A stretch of DNA of 64,000 nt from Bicyclus anynana (GCF_947172395.1 NC_069092.1:8291418-8355417); one strand, 5' to 3'. Counted from the stretch's first letter, positions 36,401 through 44,399 are shown. Notes: generated by a model from the letters alone, not told the origin. A program made the numbers and translations.

Positions 36401-38790
36401 GGTTTTCTCACGATGTTTTTTCTTCACCGTTTGAGACACGTGATTTTTTAAAAATGCACATTAATTAAAAGTTGGAGGTGCATTCTTCGGACCGGTTGCA
36501 AACCTACGCCCTCCGAATCGAAGGCAGAGGTCATATCCATTGGGCAACCATGGGAGTTATATATAATACTAAATATGTATATTTTGTTCATAGGTACTTT
36601 GTTAATTCTCACAATATTCAAACGTCGTCTCCACCTCTCCGACGAGGTGGTTGGCATGCTGAGTTGCACGTCCTACATCATCGCTACGAGTTCCCTCATT
36701 GCTGCCACCTCCACCATCTTCGTGTTTATAAGTAAGTTTAGTAACGGCATATTTTTTTTTGAACTCAAGTTGTAATTTTGGAGATCTGTTATTTTTTTTT
36801 ATTAATTCCAAATTCGACCTACTATGGTACTAAGATGGTTGCTCTTTAGTTAAAGCGTCATCAGTCTTCCAAGACTTGTCCAAAGGTATTGGAAAATTCT
36901 CGGAAGAAGACTTGCACTTAAATTACTCTTAAGTTTGATTGTGTACTTTCGAGAATCAGTAACAATAGATAAAATAAACGAAGTTAAAGACAGCTTACAT
37001 TCCAAACTTCACAGTAGTTATAAACATACTCCGACCAAGACAAACCTGGAGCTATTGAAGCATTAAAACACCATAAACAAAAAATGTTTTTTTTTAATAA
37101 ACTTAAAAAGCGAGATAATTTTACACAAATACTTTCAATTAGCAATACTTATGTTTAAAGAATATTTGGTAGCAAAGGAGATGGTCCATTTCAATTCCAC
37201 TCTTGTACCCCGTATCATTGAAATTTATAAAATACAAGGATTTTATTGAAATATATTAAAGTGAATAAATCTAACTAAATAAAAAGAAAGAAATAAAATA
37301 AAAACTCAAGTTTTTGAGTTATATCAAGATGGCGCCCATAGAGCAACTATGACATGACAATTGACAGCAAACTTCAAATCGATTAATGCATTGTAAACGT
37401 CATCTATCCGCCATTATTACCCCTATTATTGTTGCATTTCTTAGTTGCAATTAAAGTAAAATCGTAGATTAGTAGATTTCCGCTAGGGTACAATGACTGA
37501 TCCTGGGCTCCATACGATTTTGGACCATCTCCTTTAATCACGTATTAGACGTGACATTTTTGAATCAGTATTTCGTCTCTATAGTAAAGAGTGTTATATA
37601 ACTTTTTTTGTCTTTTAGTAATGGATTAACAATAATCCTACACGAACCTATAACCTCTTTGTGTCGAGTTAAATATTCCATCTCCAAAAACTTACAGTCC
37701 GGTGCATTTTTTCCCTAAAACTAAAACGACTATTTATTTCATAAAATTCATTATTTTCAGTTCCAATAATCGGAATCATATCACAGGGATCCCAAGTTGT
37801 ACAGCGACCATTACTAAATAAGCAGATATTACCAACTGAGCAAGGTAAATATTGCAGCTTTTTATACACTACCTTCTCAGATTTGCACGAGTAGTTAACT
37901 AAGAATGTACGCAGAAGATGATAGTTTCTGGCGAATAAGAATAAGGCCAGGAAATAAAATATGTAGCACGTTAGAAAAGGTTCCAGATGGGGTATTTTTC
38001 AATAATCTTCAACAATCATTATCACAGATGATTTACAAGAAAGCATGTATTGTCTAACTTAACCCTTATCATGAATTAAGCAAACCACTAAAATCTAAAC
38101 CCTAAACATAGCATATAGTTATATAAACATATAGCATAGTTACTGCGTGGGCGGAGTTTCTTTGAATATGTTGGTATAACTTTTTACTAAAGATGTTTTC
38201 TGAAATATCTCGCAAATTAAAGCACTTTTCGGGGTTTGCCGTTTGCCTATTTTTTTTGAATTTATCTCGTCCCGAGGGACAGAGACGTTGGAATGAACAC
38301 TACGGGAACAGAGGGATTTTTTATAGAATATTAGTATTTAAGAATGCAAGAATTTTAATTAAATATGAGAGCCCCTATACTGGACCATGCAGTGAGCCAT
38401 TCAAAATAGTATGACAATTTACTGTTGATAAGTCCGACAAGTAACATTCTCTTATCAAATTATGTATTTGCACTATTTGATCGACAAGCTATTTTGTATG
38501 ACTCATTCACTTTTTTCGTAGTAGCAAATCGTCGGTTTTCGTTTGATCACGATCAAAGTGAATGCTAAATGATTATGCAACTTGAGATAATCGCACTTAT
38601 TCATTTATCAGTCAATCTATTTTTTATAGCTCACTGAGTACTTGTAGGATGCCCTCCAACCAGATTGTCCGACGACATTAAGAAGTGGGAACTGGTTGGA
38701 TGAGGAAGGCGGAGGAACGTGTATGATCTCGTAAGGGCTGTGTCGATCGATGATGTGTAAGATCCTGTCCAGCTGTGGACGGATACAGGC

Positions 38791-38851
<61 letters not shown>

Positions 38852-39608
38852 AATGTTGACGAGTACTTTAACTATTAGGTACATATTCTGTGCTGCGGGG
38901 TACCAGTTACATCTTATAGATAGATCATTGGATTTAGAACATATACCCACCAAGCTACTCCTTAATGTTGCGGCTAATAATGTTTTACCCTTTGATTATA
39001 TTATAATAAAAGGTTTTTTTTACCCTGTAAGAATTACTACTAAATAGTAATAGTCGTGAATAACAAACCTACACATGAACGTTTTAACTCTTCCTCTTTA
39101 CATAAATATGTAGCAGCAATATTTTTTGTATGGAGGAAGAGTTAAAAATGTTCATTAAAAAAGGAATTTCTACACAAAATAGATTTAACCACTGTGAACT
39201 CTAGATTAGAGTTTAAAGAAATACCCGCACATGCCAATAACGGGACCAAACTTCTAGATTAATTGAGAAAATGCACTCTGCCCATATTAAGATACTATTT
39301 AATTTTCAGGTAAAATCTACAGTGTACTGGGCGCCCTGGAATCTGCAACTCAAACAATTTCATCACCATTATATTCCCTACTGTACACAAAAACTGTGTC
39401 ATTCGTCCCCGACGCCTGGCTCATACCGGGCATCATTCTAGCTGTCATACAACTTCTTTCATACCTACTAACCAGAAGTCTGCAGCGACTCAACCCTGCT
39501 AATGGAATACCTGAAAAACAAGTGCCTCTTCGGAAAATCGACGATCGTGACGATACCAAAGAGAATGATCTCAAAAATAAAGAAATGTTGCCTATACGCA
39601 ATTCATAA
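17651..39608 (+). CDS. SLC46-type proton-coupled folate transporter-like MFS protein, 9 exons
   Basis: Exons (+): 17651-17694, 17792-18017, 18490-18783, 20383-20535, 23328-23520, 32929-33030, 36594-36731, 37761-37844, 39310-39608. All introns are GT-AG, all phases fit, and the sum is 1533 nt (510 aa plus stop), the usual length for insect SLC46 members. Residues 120-131 (GPWSDCSGRRKP) match the MFS motif A between TM2 and TM3. TM1 lies around residues 39-62, N72-Y-T is a possible glycosylation site in the first extracellular loop, and GKIYSVLGALES near the start of exon 9 matches the SLC46 GKVFSxxGALE signature. The protein ends in a charged cytoplasmic tail. The family (PCFT, SLC46A1-3) moves folates and related small molecules across plasma or lysosomal membranes; substrate here is unknown. 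Exon 5 has tandem decayed copies downstream. The start at 17651 is the only short ATG exon joining in phase; alternative upstream first exons are possible. Confidence 0.9.
18906..18959. repeat. Perfect 54-bp palindrome without spacer
   Basis: The left half (beginning TTCAATGGTGCACATAGC) is followed directly by its exact reverse complement, with the centre between 18932 and 18933. Perfect spacerless palindromes of this length are unstable in replication and hard to clone, so this is either very young or an assembly feature. Confidence 0.9.
18960..19047 (+). repeat. 13-bp minisatellite inside MITE
   Basis: About six to seven copies of GGATGCGTGCTAT-like units (variants GGATGCGTCCTAT, GAATGCATGCTAT, AGATGTGTGCCAAT) follow the palindrome. 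Confidence 0.8.
19950..20345. repeat. Dispersed repeat cluster in intron 3
   Basis: This includes TTGGCTTGCGCTTGACTATA...ATGCCTGATGGAAAGCAATG, which resembles 63330-63372, then the repeat shared with 8685-8800, and ends in a tRNA-like B-box region (reverse) ATCGAACCCAGGACCTCAAG at 20279 resembling 3627-3700. These are fragments of LINE/SINE-type repeats. Confidence 0.45.
21358..21597 (+). mobile_element. tRNA-derived SINE, 5'-truncated
   Basis: It reads GCATGCACCTC, TTTCAGTTGTGTGCATTTTA, CACGTGTCTCAATCGGTGAA, CTGCATACCAGAGAATTATC, AATCCGCATTGGGCCAGCG, CTCTCATTCTGAGAAGG and a GTTGATGACGA end. The tRNA-like head is missing. It lies in intron 4 of the SLC46-type gene. Confidence 0.75.
21678..22000. 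repeat. Large inverted repeat: about 147-bp arms, 29-nt loop
   Basis: The left arm 21678-21825 is nearly the exact reverse complement of 21855-22000. Shared blocks include AAGTCGGTTGAATTTTTTTA, GTAGTACATAAGTAAGAAG and CCGCCTTCAAACTGATCAGA; the inner ends are weaker. Transcribed as part of intron 4 it would form a long hairpin. It appears to be a dispersed repeat end copied head to head (fragments also at 4010-4085 and near 45820). Confidence 0.85.
22170..22590. repeat. Tandem repeat, about 130-bp period, three-plus copies
   Basis: The marker AAAGTTCTCATCAATA occurs at 22231, 22362 and 22492. Each unit also carries AGTCACAAYCCAT, AAGGTAGCTACTGTGAACCG and CCTTCGTCTTCATCATCAGA. Because 130 is not a multiple of three and the third unit is diverged, the 100-codon open frame across it is not taken as coding. 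Confidence 0.85.
22815..22900. repeat. Poly(A) run plus repeat terminus
   Basis: About 28 A's precede ACATACATACAGCCGAACGT and TCCTCCTTTTTGGAAGTCGG. The latter resembles 3986-4005 and, in reverse, 45677-45720, and is probably the other end of the repeat that forms the inverted repeat at 21.7-22.0 kb. Confidence 0.5.
23611..23746 (+). pseudogene. Decayed tandem copy 2 of SLC46 exon 5, still open
   Basis: This matches exon 5 from its codon for D258 onward, at a period of 230 bp. The reading frame is intact over about 44 codons with a one-codon deletion (one of two Glu), a few substitutions (S to T, L to I, M to I, L to F) and an intact donor (TCAG|GTATAT). The first third of the exon and a proper acceptor are missing: the sequence before it has no polypyrimidine tract. 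The following 85-bp intron piece is copied too. Most likely it is not spliced in. Confidence 0.85.
23851..25165 (+). mobile_element. Degenerate pogo/Tigger-like DNA transposon with TIRs
   Basis: The ends GGGTAATTCCAGGATAGATG and (inverted) GGGTAAGTCCAGGATAGATG are matched inverted repeats extending to GCCCCA, flanked by TA on both sides (23849-23850, 25166-25167), as in Tc1/mariner/pogo elements. The GATAGATGCCCC motif recurs inside (near 24255, and inverted near 24210). A broken transposase N-terminus lies within. It split the array of exon 5 copies in intron 5 of the SLC46-type gene. Confidence 0.8.
24325..24790 (+). pseudogene. Broken pogo-type (psq/CENP-B HTH) transposase remnant
   Basis: ATG at 24325 gives MPRKYKRKQGVVPR, then in-frame stops (TAG at 24376, TAA at 24452), interrupting a psq-like helix-turn-helix that ends in GIASKILRRRF. 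After a gap, 24677-24789 encodes a segment with GFPLDRTEIRQLAYQFAKK, typical of the second DNA-binding domain of Tigger/pogo transposases. The DDE catalytic region is missing, so the copy is inactive. This was read by eye; family resemblance is strong for the two motifs. Confidence 0.65.
25168..25218. repeat. Hairpin: 23-bp arms, 5-nt loop
   Basis: TATGTACCTAGGACACACAG (plus TCC) pairs with its inverse ending at 25218 with one mismatch. It lies directly after the pogo-like element and before the RTE fragment. Confidence 0.8.
25252..25452 (-). pseudogene. RTE-type LINE reverse transcriptase fragment
   Basis: The minus strand encodes AIYRCIGRCLDWNGFGINI, then LRFTDDVVIMTETLDDLNE, matching the catalytic (F/Y)-x-DD region of RTE-clade reverse transcriptases with the usual upstream DW...GI motif. 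The fragment is short, with neither ORF end present. It is inserted in the exon 5 duplication array. Confidence 0.75.
25450..25521 (+). pseudogene. Decayed copy 3 of SLC46 exon 5 (3' half)
   Basis: GAGAACACAAGAGGA to TGTCAG|GTAGATTTAC matches the 3' part of exon 5 and its donor. The 5' portion was replaced by an RTE fragment. The downstream intron piece is conserved. Confidence 0.8.
25611..25751 (+). pseudogene. Decayed copy 4 of SLC46 exon 5
   Basis: AACAACAAAGTGTCAATGTG onward aligns to exon 5 with an in-frame stop (CGA TAA) and a mutated donor (TTAG|GCAGAT instead of GT). It is clearly non-functional. Confidence 0.85.
26325..26395 (-). repeat. tRNA-like SINE head
   Basis: The minus strand reads GCCTCAATAGCTCAACGGTA (A box) and GTGGTTCGATCCCCGCCTC (B box). 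The ends cannot form an acceptor stem, so it is not a tRNA gene. A related fragment occurs at 63195-63235. Confidence 0.6.
26691..27115. repeat. 85-bp tandem repeat, five virtually identical copies
   Basis: The marker ATACATTTATGACAAATAAA occurs at 26691, 26776, 26861, 26946 and 27031, an exact 85-bp spacing, with essentially no differences between copies. Such homogeneity implies very recent expansion, or an assembly artefact. It is intronic in the SLC46-type gene and extremely AT-rich. Confidence 0.95.
27386..27424. repeat. (CTAT)n microsatellite at a Helitron 5' end
   Basis: About nine CTAT units run straight into TCTATACTATAATAAAAGAG, a Helitron-like head. Lepidopteran Helitrons are often found joined to microsatellites. 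Confidence 0.85.
27418..30409 (+). mobile_element. Composite Helitron carrying a large internal tandem array
   Basis: A Helitron-like head lies at 27418. Body segments with TGTCTGTCTGTCTG occur at 27541 and 28168, and a clear terminus, CACGCGGACGAAGTCGCGGG then ATCTGCTAG|T, ends at 30409. At least two elements are probably nested or fused: 27800-27900 resembles the Lep1 body. Nearly 1.9 kb in the middle is the GC-rich tandem array described separately. Confidence 0.55.
28372..30270. repeat. GC-rich tandem array of palindromic units (84 and 114 bp) with higher-order structure
   Basis: Units contain GGCCTTCGGCC palindromes, TTTGTGATATGGCC, GATCGTGGCTACGGCTGGGC and ATTTTACCGATGCACAAAAA. Short units are 84 bp; long units are 114 bp, with an added GCGCACTTTATTGTACACC and a second palindrome. 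The variant marker ACAAAAATTGG appears at 29071, 29467 and 29779: 396 = 2x114+2x84 and 312 = 2x114+84, so blocks have been copied as higher-order units. Edge units are more diverged and use TTTTACCCAAGC. Both unit sizes are multiples of three, which keeps several frames open on both strands for up to about 448 codons; I do not regard these as genes. Confidence 0.95.
30926..31126 (-). mobile_element. tRNA-derived SINE, head lost
   Basis: The minus strand carries CACGTTGAGACACGTGATAT, CTGCATACCAGAGAATTTTC, GGGCCAGCGTGGTGGACTAT and the AACCCATA tail. It lies in intron 5 of the SLC46-type gene. Confidence 0.7.
32090..32215 (-). pseudogene. LINE ORF C-terminal fragment (RTE-like)
   Basis: The minus strand encodes NCKWKKHKKRGRPNKRWFEC, matching the C-terminal K-R-x-R-G-R-P-x-K-R-W motif common after the reverse transcriptase in RTE-like LINEs. 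No other part of the element is intact. Confidence 0.55.
32441..32485. repeat. Perfect 16-bp-arm hairpin
   Basis: TCGGTGAATGTGTTTC and its exact inverse flank a 13-nt loop. It lies in intron 5 of the SLC46-type gene. It could be a MITE relic. Confidence 0.85.
32627..32890. mobile_element. Two SINE fragments in head-to-head orientation
   Basis: 32627-32710 is the reverse-strand head (B box in CCGGATTCGAACC, GGTGCATGCCCCGG), and from about 32715 the forward body follows (GTGTCTCAAACAGTGAAGG, CCTCGCGAGGAAACCTGCAT, CAATCCGCATTAGGCCAGCG, CTCTCATTCTGAGAG). The second ends with a GATGATGATGA tail 38 bp before exon 6. Confidence 0.75.
33921..34444 (+). mobile_element. Helitron with an internal G-rich minisatellite
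   Basis: Head AGTGGTCGATACTGATGCC, body with (TGTC)n and ACGGATTTTAACGAAACTTG, terminus CACGCGGACGAAGTCGCGGG and CATCCGCTAG|T. Compared with the family member at 5872-6180, the region before the terminus is replaced by the G-rich array at 34185-34412. It lies in intron 6 of the SLC46-type gene. Confidence 0.75.
34185..34412 (+). repeat. (TAGGGG)n-like minisatellite
   Basis: Degenerate TAGGGG/GTAGGG units (for example GGTTAGGGGTAGGGTAG) fill about 230 bp with strong strand asymmetry in G. It superficially recalls telomeric DNA, but insect telomeres are TTAGG and this array is six-base-like, degenerate and inside a Helitron. It has many G-runs that could form quadruplexes. Confidence 0.85.
34478..34815 (-). 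mobile_element. Helitron fragment joined to an RTE-like LINE tail
   Basis: 34478-34535 carries the reverse Helitron pre-terminus (ACTAGCAGGCGCCC...GTAGTTCCCGTTCCTGTGGG). 34540-34815 is the reverse of an RTE-like 3' end: GATGATGATG, GACGTCCATCGGCTGA (reverse), CCTGCAGTAGACG, CAAGCGAGTCGCAGGTATTC. A related copy is at 56268-56515. Confidence 0.65.
35141..35306 (-). mobile_element. Second-family SINE, 3' half
   Basis: The reverse of GATTTAGCGTTCCGGTACGA, TGTAGAAACGAAAGGGGTGT, CTAACAAGTTAGCCCGC and ACTTGTAAAGAATAAAAAAT. It is 5'-truncated, in intron 6 of the SLC46-type gene. Confidence 0.75.
36255..36552 (-). mobile_element. tRNA-derived SINE just upstream of exon 7
   Basis: The minus strand starts near CCCATGGTTGCCCAATGGAT (A box) and runs through GGTTTGCAACCGG (mutated B box) and the standard body to a GATGATGATGA tail. 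It ends 42 bp before exon 7 of the SLC46-type gene. Confidence 0.75.
38655..38850 (+). mobile_element. RTE-like LINE 3' end with (TGA)n microsatellite
   Basis: AGAAGTGGGAACTGGTTGGA, TGAGGAAGGCGGAGGA, TCCTGTCCAGCTGTGGACGG and ATACAGGCTGATGATGATG form the typical RTE-like tail. The (TGA)n run covers 38791-38850. Open frames through it are microsatellite artefacts. It lies in intron 8 of the SLC46-type gene. Confidence 0.75.
39076..39154. repeat. Hairpin with 21-bp arms and about 36-nt loop in intron 8
   Basis: TGAACGTTTTAACTCTTCCTC pairs with the inverse of GAGGAAGAGTTAAAAATGTTCA with one bulge. The size would fit a short miRNA-like foldback, but a MITE relic is more likely. Confidence 0.6.
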
Positions 39609-39641
39609 CATTAAAATTTAATCTTAGTTTAATGTAACATG

Positions 39642-39647
39642 AATAAA
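39642..39647 (+). terminator. Poly(A) signal of the SLC46-type gene
   Basis: AATAAA lies 34 bp after the stop codon, followed by AT- and T-rich sequence. This implies a very short 3' UTR. Confidence 0.65.
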
Positions 39648-39659
39648 ATTATTATATAA

Positions 39660-40320
39660 TTTCTTTTTTTACAATTTCTCGTTTTTTATTTCCTGTACCT
39701 GTGTGTTGCTAATTTTTTTTCCATAAAATAAAGTAAGTTCCTTGGTGAATGAAGTTCGTGTAAAATGTAATAAAAGAATAATATTATATCTACTAGTAAC
39801 TGGATATTCTCTGCTGCTGTCTGCTATTGGTTTAAAATTTAAATTGATATCCAAATGAAGTTAACTTGAAGACTTTTAACTATAGGTATCCTCTCATGTA
39901 GGTACTCCTAACCTATAATTATAATAACTAATATGGAAGTCATCTAATAAGAAATACATGATAAAACTCACTTGAGCTTTCGCAGGAAGCGAAAGGAAGA
40001 CAAATGCAATACTTTGTTAAAAACTTAAATGAAAGTAAATATATAATTGAAACGGATAGGAATATCATAATTTTGTACTATTACGATCTATCTAAATCTA
40101 AAATCTAATCAGCCTATTGATTTTATTTAATAGTCTCGATAGTGATTGTAAATGTAACATAAGTAGGTACACATAAAATAAAGCAATTAATATGCAGAGT
40201 GCATAAAGTTATAATAAAATTGGAATTAAAAGAAATTAATTTTAATTTTTATATTAATAATTTAAGTAATAAAATATCTTATCTATTAATTCTATTGACT
40301 TTTTGTTCTCAAGCAGATTT
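39660..40320. other. Intergenic, nothing recognised
   Basis: AT-rich spacer between the SLC46-type gene and the first gene of the small-protein trio. No exon or repeat is supported. Confidence 0.5.
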
Positions 40321-40453
40321 TAAATGATAACGATCATTAGATAAAATTCGATAATAAAATCAGTATAAAAAGCAAAAGATTTCGATATTTCAGATTAATT
40401 CAAATAATTTCAGCAGATTGTGCAACTTGCAGTAAATAAAATAATATATTCAT
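40320..40453 (+). promoter_or_regulatory. Core promoter and non-coding exon 1 of small-protein gene A
   Basis: GATAACG and TAGATAAAA (GATA-like) lie upstream of TATAAAA at 40364. An Inr-like TTTCAGATT lies about 27 bp further on. Exon 1 (about 40391-40453) has no ATG frame joining the CDS and ends at donor CAT|GTAAGT. The arrangement is the same as in genes B and C. Confidence 0.65.
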
Positions 40454-41017
40454 GTAAGTATTCAGTATTCACTCCATTATATTCTATTTTAAAATTCACT
40501 ATTTTCTTCCTTGTGAAAACTTTTTGGCTTATTTCTCAGCTGTATCCCTACTAGTATATCCAAAGTTATGGCATAGTTACTTTACATAATTTTGTTAGCA
40601 TTAACTATCAACACGAGCAGAGAAGGGGAGTGTTGATCGTTCGTCAAGGAATTCCTTAACCCTACATCCAGTAGTCACAAGTCCTGGACTTTACTTGGCG
40701 TTTTCAGTATTAGCAAGAAGTTATTTTATTATATTCATATGTTTTTAGTGTTTCCGTACAAAACGCTTTCAAAATCTATTCATCTTTTGCCGCGTGCTAT
40801 CAATTTCTCATTCTACTTGTCTCATGTCTAATTTATTTATGTCTAAACTCTTGTTTTTTGCCGCACGCTCGTATCGTTATTTTTAAGCCCTAACCACAAG
40901 AACTGCCTTATTGGTTCTATGGTTAGCCTAAGTGACCTCGGATCGGATAAGAATTTTTCAGTAAACATTCTCAGTCTGGTGTTGGGAAGTTGATGGTTTG
41001 CACCCGTTTGTTTCGAC

Positions 41018-41342
41018 GGCCTCCGTGGCGCAGTGGTATGCGCGGTGGATTTAATGACGGAGGTCCTGGGTTCGATCCCCGGCTGGGCCGATTGAGGTTT
41101 TCTTAATTGGTCCAGGTCTAGCTGGTGGGAGGCTTCAGCCGTGGCTAGTTACCACCCTACCGACAAAGACGTACCGCCAAGCGATTTAGCGTTCCGGTAC
41201 GATTTCGTGTAGAAACCGAAAGGAGTGTGGATTTTCATCCTCCTTGTATCAAGTTAGCCCGCTTCCATCTAAGATTACATCATCACTTACCATCAGGTGA
41301 GATTGTAGTCAAGAACTAACTTGTAAAGAATAAAAAAAAAAA
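41018..41342 (+). mobile_element. Complete second-family tRNA-derived SINE
   Basis: The tRNA-like head has an A box TGGCGCAGTGG at 41025 and a B box GGTTCGATCCC at 41069. The body (CTGGTGGGAGGCTTC, GTACCGCCAAGCGATTTAGC, GTAGAAACCGAAAGG) ends in ACTTGTAAAGAATAAAAAAA. It is very similar to 55864-56185. It sits in the 5' UTR intron of gene A. Confidence 0.85.
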
Positions 41343-41500
41343 CCCGGGCTTTGGAGTCGTCAGTCGCGATCATAATGATCTGAAAGTGACCGTTGGAGCA
41401 TCGTGGCGGGTCTAACCCTTTTCCTGGAAGGATTAAGGCCTGATTCTGCAGTGGGTTGTACATATAATATAATAAATTTAATGAGACCTATTTTTTCAGA

Positions 41501-41737
41501 ATGCAGCGACCAAACTATAACCCAATGATAGCGTGTTCACCGATGCCGAGCAAACACTACCCGATTCATCCCGCGAGTCACTTCGGCCCCCCACAGGTCA
41601 ACCACGCGGGGCCCTGCTTCGGCCCACCAACCCATCATCAGTACAAGCCCAACAACTGCTTCATGTCAGTATCGACGCTTAAAAGCACGTATCCCAACCA
41701 AATGCAACAGCCACGCCCTGATCCCTGTTTCAAATAA
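41501..41737 (+). CDS. Small-protein gene A (78 aa), novel Pro/Asn-rich tandem family
   Basis: The CDS is a single exon starting one base after acceptor TTTTTTCAG (41499), so the intron (40454-41499) is in the 5' UTR. The protein begins MQRPNYNPMIACSP, has a central GPCFGPP, a conserved PNNCFMSVSTLKSTYPNQM block, and ends DPCFK. It contains four Cys, many Pro/Asn/Tyr/Met, no signal peptide and no membrane segment. Genes B (44175) and C (48298) are clear paralogues; A is the most diverged. I do not recognise the family, and function is unknown. AATAAA follows at 41890. Conservation between the three in coding sequence rather than flanks argues that it is a real protein. Confidence 0.85.
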   Translation: MQRPNYNPMIACSPMPSKHYPIHPASHFGPPQVNHAGPCFGPPTHHQYKPNNCFMSVSTLKSTYPNQMQQPRPDPCFK

Positions 41738-43330
41738 AATTAATCGGTGATAATACAACGGAATCTCTATTATAAGTTATTTTTAAGAAACTAGGTTCAC
41801 TTTCCGATATTTGTTAATTTTCGTTTATTTTTGATGGCTGGCATAGTATAGATGGATTTATCCACAACATTGTAAGTTGTACGTTTGTGAATAAATAAAT
41901 AATTCCTATATCATTAAATTATATATATCTACAATGGCATCACTTTTTTTAGTTTCATAAGTAGATTTCAGTAGTACCTACCTAATTTTCCTATTTTATA
42001 TAAATAATAATTGTACATACAACTGTGTAATCTTGTTATTATAATAAAGATCATAGTCGATACAGGAATATAATAATTTACTAAAGTATGTAAAACTTTT
42101 TTTTTTATTTCTGACCTATTTTTCCTTTTTTATCAACCGACTCCAAAAAATTAAGAGGGTCTATGTTACACTTTTCAGATATGTACCTAATAAAAGAGGG
42201 TTTGGGAATGCTTTTAAGTTTAAAAATGCTATCTGCATGGGTGATATATCAAATGAAAGAGGATTTTAAATATATTTTTTCATAGTTTCATTTCAAGTTT
42301 TTAAAAAGTTTCCGTGTTATCCAAGAAAATCAACGACCATTCCTTTTCTTAAATAACCATGACCATTCCCCTCCGAAACGACTGATCCTAAATTGCATTA
42401 ATTATGTGTGGAAGTAAATTTGTCTTCAACTCTTTTTGCCTATGTTTAGTTTTGTTGATGGGTATGTAGATAAATATTTAAAAAAAAATCCACACTTTTT
42501 TTGGTTACAGGTCAGATTTCAAAAAACATGAAAGTCAATTTACAACAATAACCAGTTCTATTTAGGTACATTAATATTAAAGTCAGTATCTCTTGATGAT
42601 GATGAATTTCGGTGTGAGACGTACGAGTATTTAGAGGGTTTTTGGTTCGTTTGGGATAGCTTTGTTGTTTGGATCCGATGTGTTTTGTGTTTAAAATATC
42701 TATTTATACTTATTCATTATTCACATTGATCTTGCGCATAATAATGCCTGCTTCTTTATCAAGAGTTTTATATCCAAGATTATAAAACCCGCTATGGAAA
42801 AGTTTCTACACAATTTCGCTAGAGCCAATTAGAGATTAGGCTTAAAGTACCTCTTAGTACTTATCATAATAATAAATCAGTTTGTCTAAAATTACAGAAT
42901 CATCAATTCCTGCTTTCAAGCGATATTTATAAGACTTTTTTTATAACAATAAGTACCTAATTGGCCCCACCTGATGGTAAGTATACAACCGTCGTTTAAA
43001 AACATTGTAACATTTTGGCATGCAAAGATCATATCCTACAGAGTGCTGCTACTAGTGTTGAGGCCTGTTGTTAAGCCTGTAAATAACAATATCTTTCAGA
43101 GCGAAACGCAACAATGCTGCTTGGCGGGAGAAAGGAAAGGAAGAAGGAAAAGGAGAAGGAGAAGGAAAGGGAGAAGGAAGGAAAGACGGTAATACTTTCC
43201 CGGACGAGCTAAGAAACCTTATTATAATAATATACCTAAGTAGAAAAGTATGGCTACTTCTATTACACGGACAACTTTAACTTACCGGTAGAAAATTATG
43301 TCATTAATTTCCTAGTAAACATGTGTTGTT
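41738..43330. other. Spacer between small-protein genes A and B
   Basis: AATAAA at 41890-41895 is the likely poly(A) signal of gene A. Beyond it no gene was recognised. The polypurine run at 43131-43190 (GAAGGAAAAGGAGAAGG) explains the Lys/Arg-rich open frame at 42974-43192. Confidence 0.5.
43131..43190 (+). repeat. Polypurine tract
   Basis: About 60 purines with almost no interruption (GGAAAGGAAGAAGG-type). It could form triplex DNA and is probably a degenerate microsatellite. Confidence 0.8.
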
Positions 43331-43339
43331 TAACAATAT

Positions 43340-43669
43340 TTTTTATGGTTTTTATTTAATCTTGTAACTCGATATCAATAAACAATTTTATTGCTTAAAG
43401 CTTTACTTCATTGGTATTTATATCTTAACCGTATGATAATGATATCTAATATTAGCTCACTTTATTTTTAGAACCAATGAACGGATCTTATCAATTGTTT
43501 TCTTTCTTAAAATTATTGTTGCTAAAGGGATACTCATTAGATAAAAGATAAAAAACCAGTATAAAGCTTGCGAATAATTCATATGTTTTATATTTCCTCG
43601 CTTGCATCTGCATCTAGCTCACCTGCTCCATTGCTTGTGTGTGATCAACAACTAATACAAAAGTATCAA
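43340..43669 (+). promoter_or_regulatory. Promoter and non-coding exon 1 of small-protein gene B
   Basis: The segment aligns with 47055-47412 upstream of gene C. Conserved items are AGAACCAATGAACGGATCTT, CTTATCAATT, TTATTGTTGCTAAAGGGATA, AGATAAAA (GATA-like), TATAAA at 43560, then GCTTGCGAA. Exon 1 (about 43590-43669) ends TATCAA|GTAAGT. Preserved GATA-like sites in both orientations suggest a GATA factor drives expression. Confidence 0.7.
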
Positions 43670-44174
43670 GTAAGTTCTTTTCATACCTACGAGTACTTAT
43701 TTTCACAGTTATATATATTGTTATTGCAATTGTTAATATATAAAATAAAATAATAAATATAAAGATTAATCAACTTGATCTTTTCTTGAAGCTTTAAATT
43801 CTCGTGGTTAAATTAATAGGGATTACATTTTTGGACTTACATATGATCGGACCTCTAAAATCAACACCGCCATTTACAAAATAGTGATTTTTGAATTCCT
43901 CTTAAATCAAGACCGCCATTTACAAAATAGTGATTTTTGAATTGTAAAGTCTCTTATTAGTTAAGTATAATTTAATGCTTACGACGTCTTATATTCTTTC
44001 TTCTACGAAGTAGATGGCAAGGAAGGCGCCATAACTATGAAATTAAAATAAACAGCTCTGTATTCAATTATCTTTCTCTAGGAAAATATTCATTGATCTC
44101 ATAAAAAAACTTAAATACAGCAGTAGTCATATATCATGTAAATTTTCAAGCTAATTTCTCCTAATCATTTCAGA

Positions 44175-44396
44175 ATGCAACACCCAAAATACAACCCGAT
44201 GATGGCCTGCATGCCAGGCAGACTCGCTCCAGTTCAACCCATGAGTCTCCAAGCTCCACCTCGTGTTAACTACTCGGGTCCCTGCTTTTCATCACCACCA
44301 CAGGCGAATGTGTACCAGCCGAACAATTGTTTTATGTCGGTGTCATCGCTTCGATCCGCGTACCCTAACCAAATGCAACACCCTCGTTTCAAATAA
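44175..44396 (+). CDS. Small-protein gene B (73 aa)
   Basis: The single coding exon begins one base after acceptor CATTTCAG (44173); the 504-bp intron lies in the 5' UTR. The protein begins MQHPKYNPMMACMPG, continues APPRVNYSGPCF, PPQANVYQPNNCFMSVSSLR, SAYPNQMQ, and ends HPRFK. Compared with C it lacks the last DPC residues, so it has three Cys rather than four. No signal peptide or membrane segment is visible. It is about equally good in all coding positions with C and clearly homologous to A. Function is unknown. A short out-of-frame open frame at 44263-44451 is a shadow. Confidence 0.85.
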   Translation: MQHPKYNPMMACMPGRLAPVQPMSLQAPPRVNYSGPCFSSPPQANVYQPNNCFMSVSSLRSAYPNQMQHPRFK

Positions 44397-44399
44397 TTA

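Noticed and set aside
38678..39047. Open frames rich in Ile (minus) or Met (plus)
   Set aside because: They read through the (TGA)n microsatellite of a LINE tail.
41018..41090. tRNA-like sequence with good A and B boxes
   Set aside because: It is the head of a dispersed SINE with several copies and a SINE tail, not a functional tRNA gene.
42974..43192. Arg/Lys-rich 72-codon frame
   Set aside because: The basic tail is a polypurine tract.
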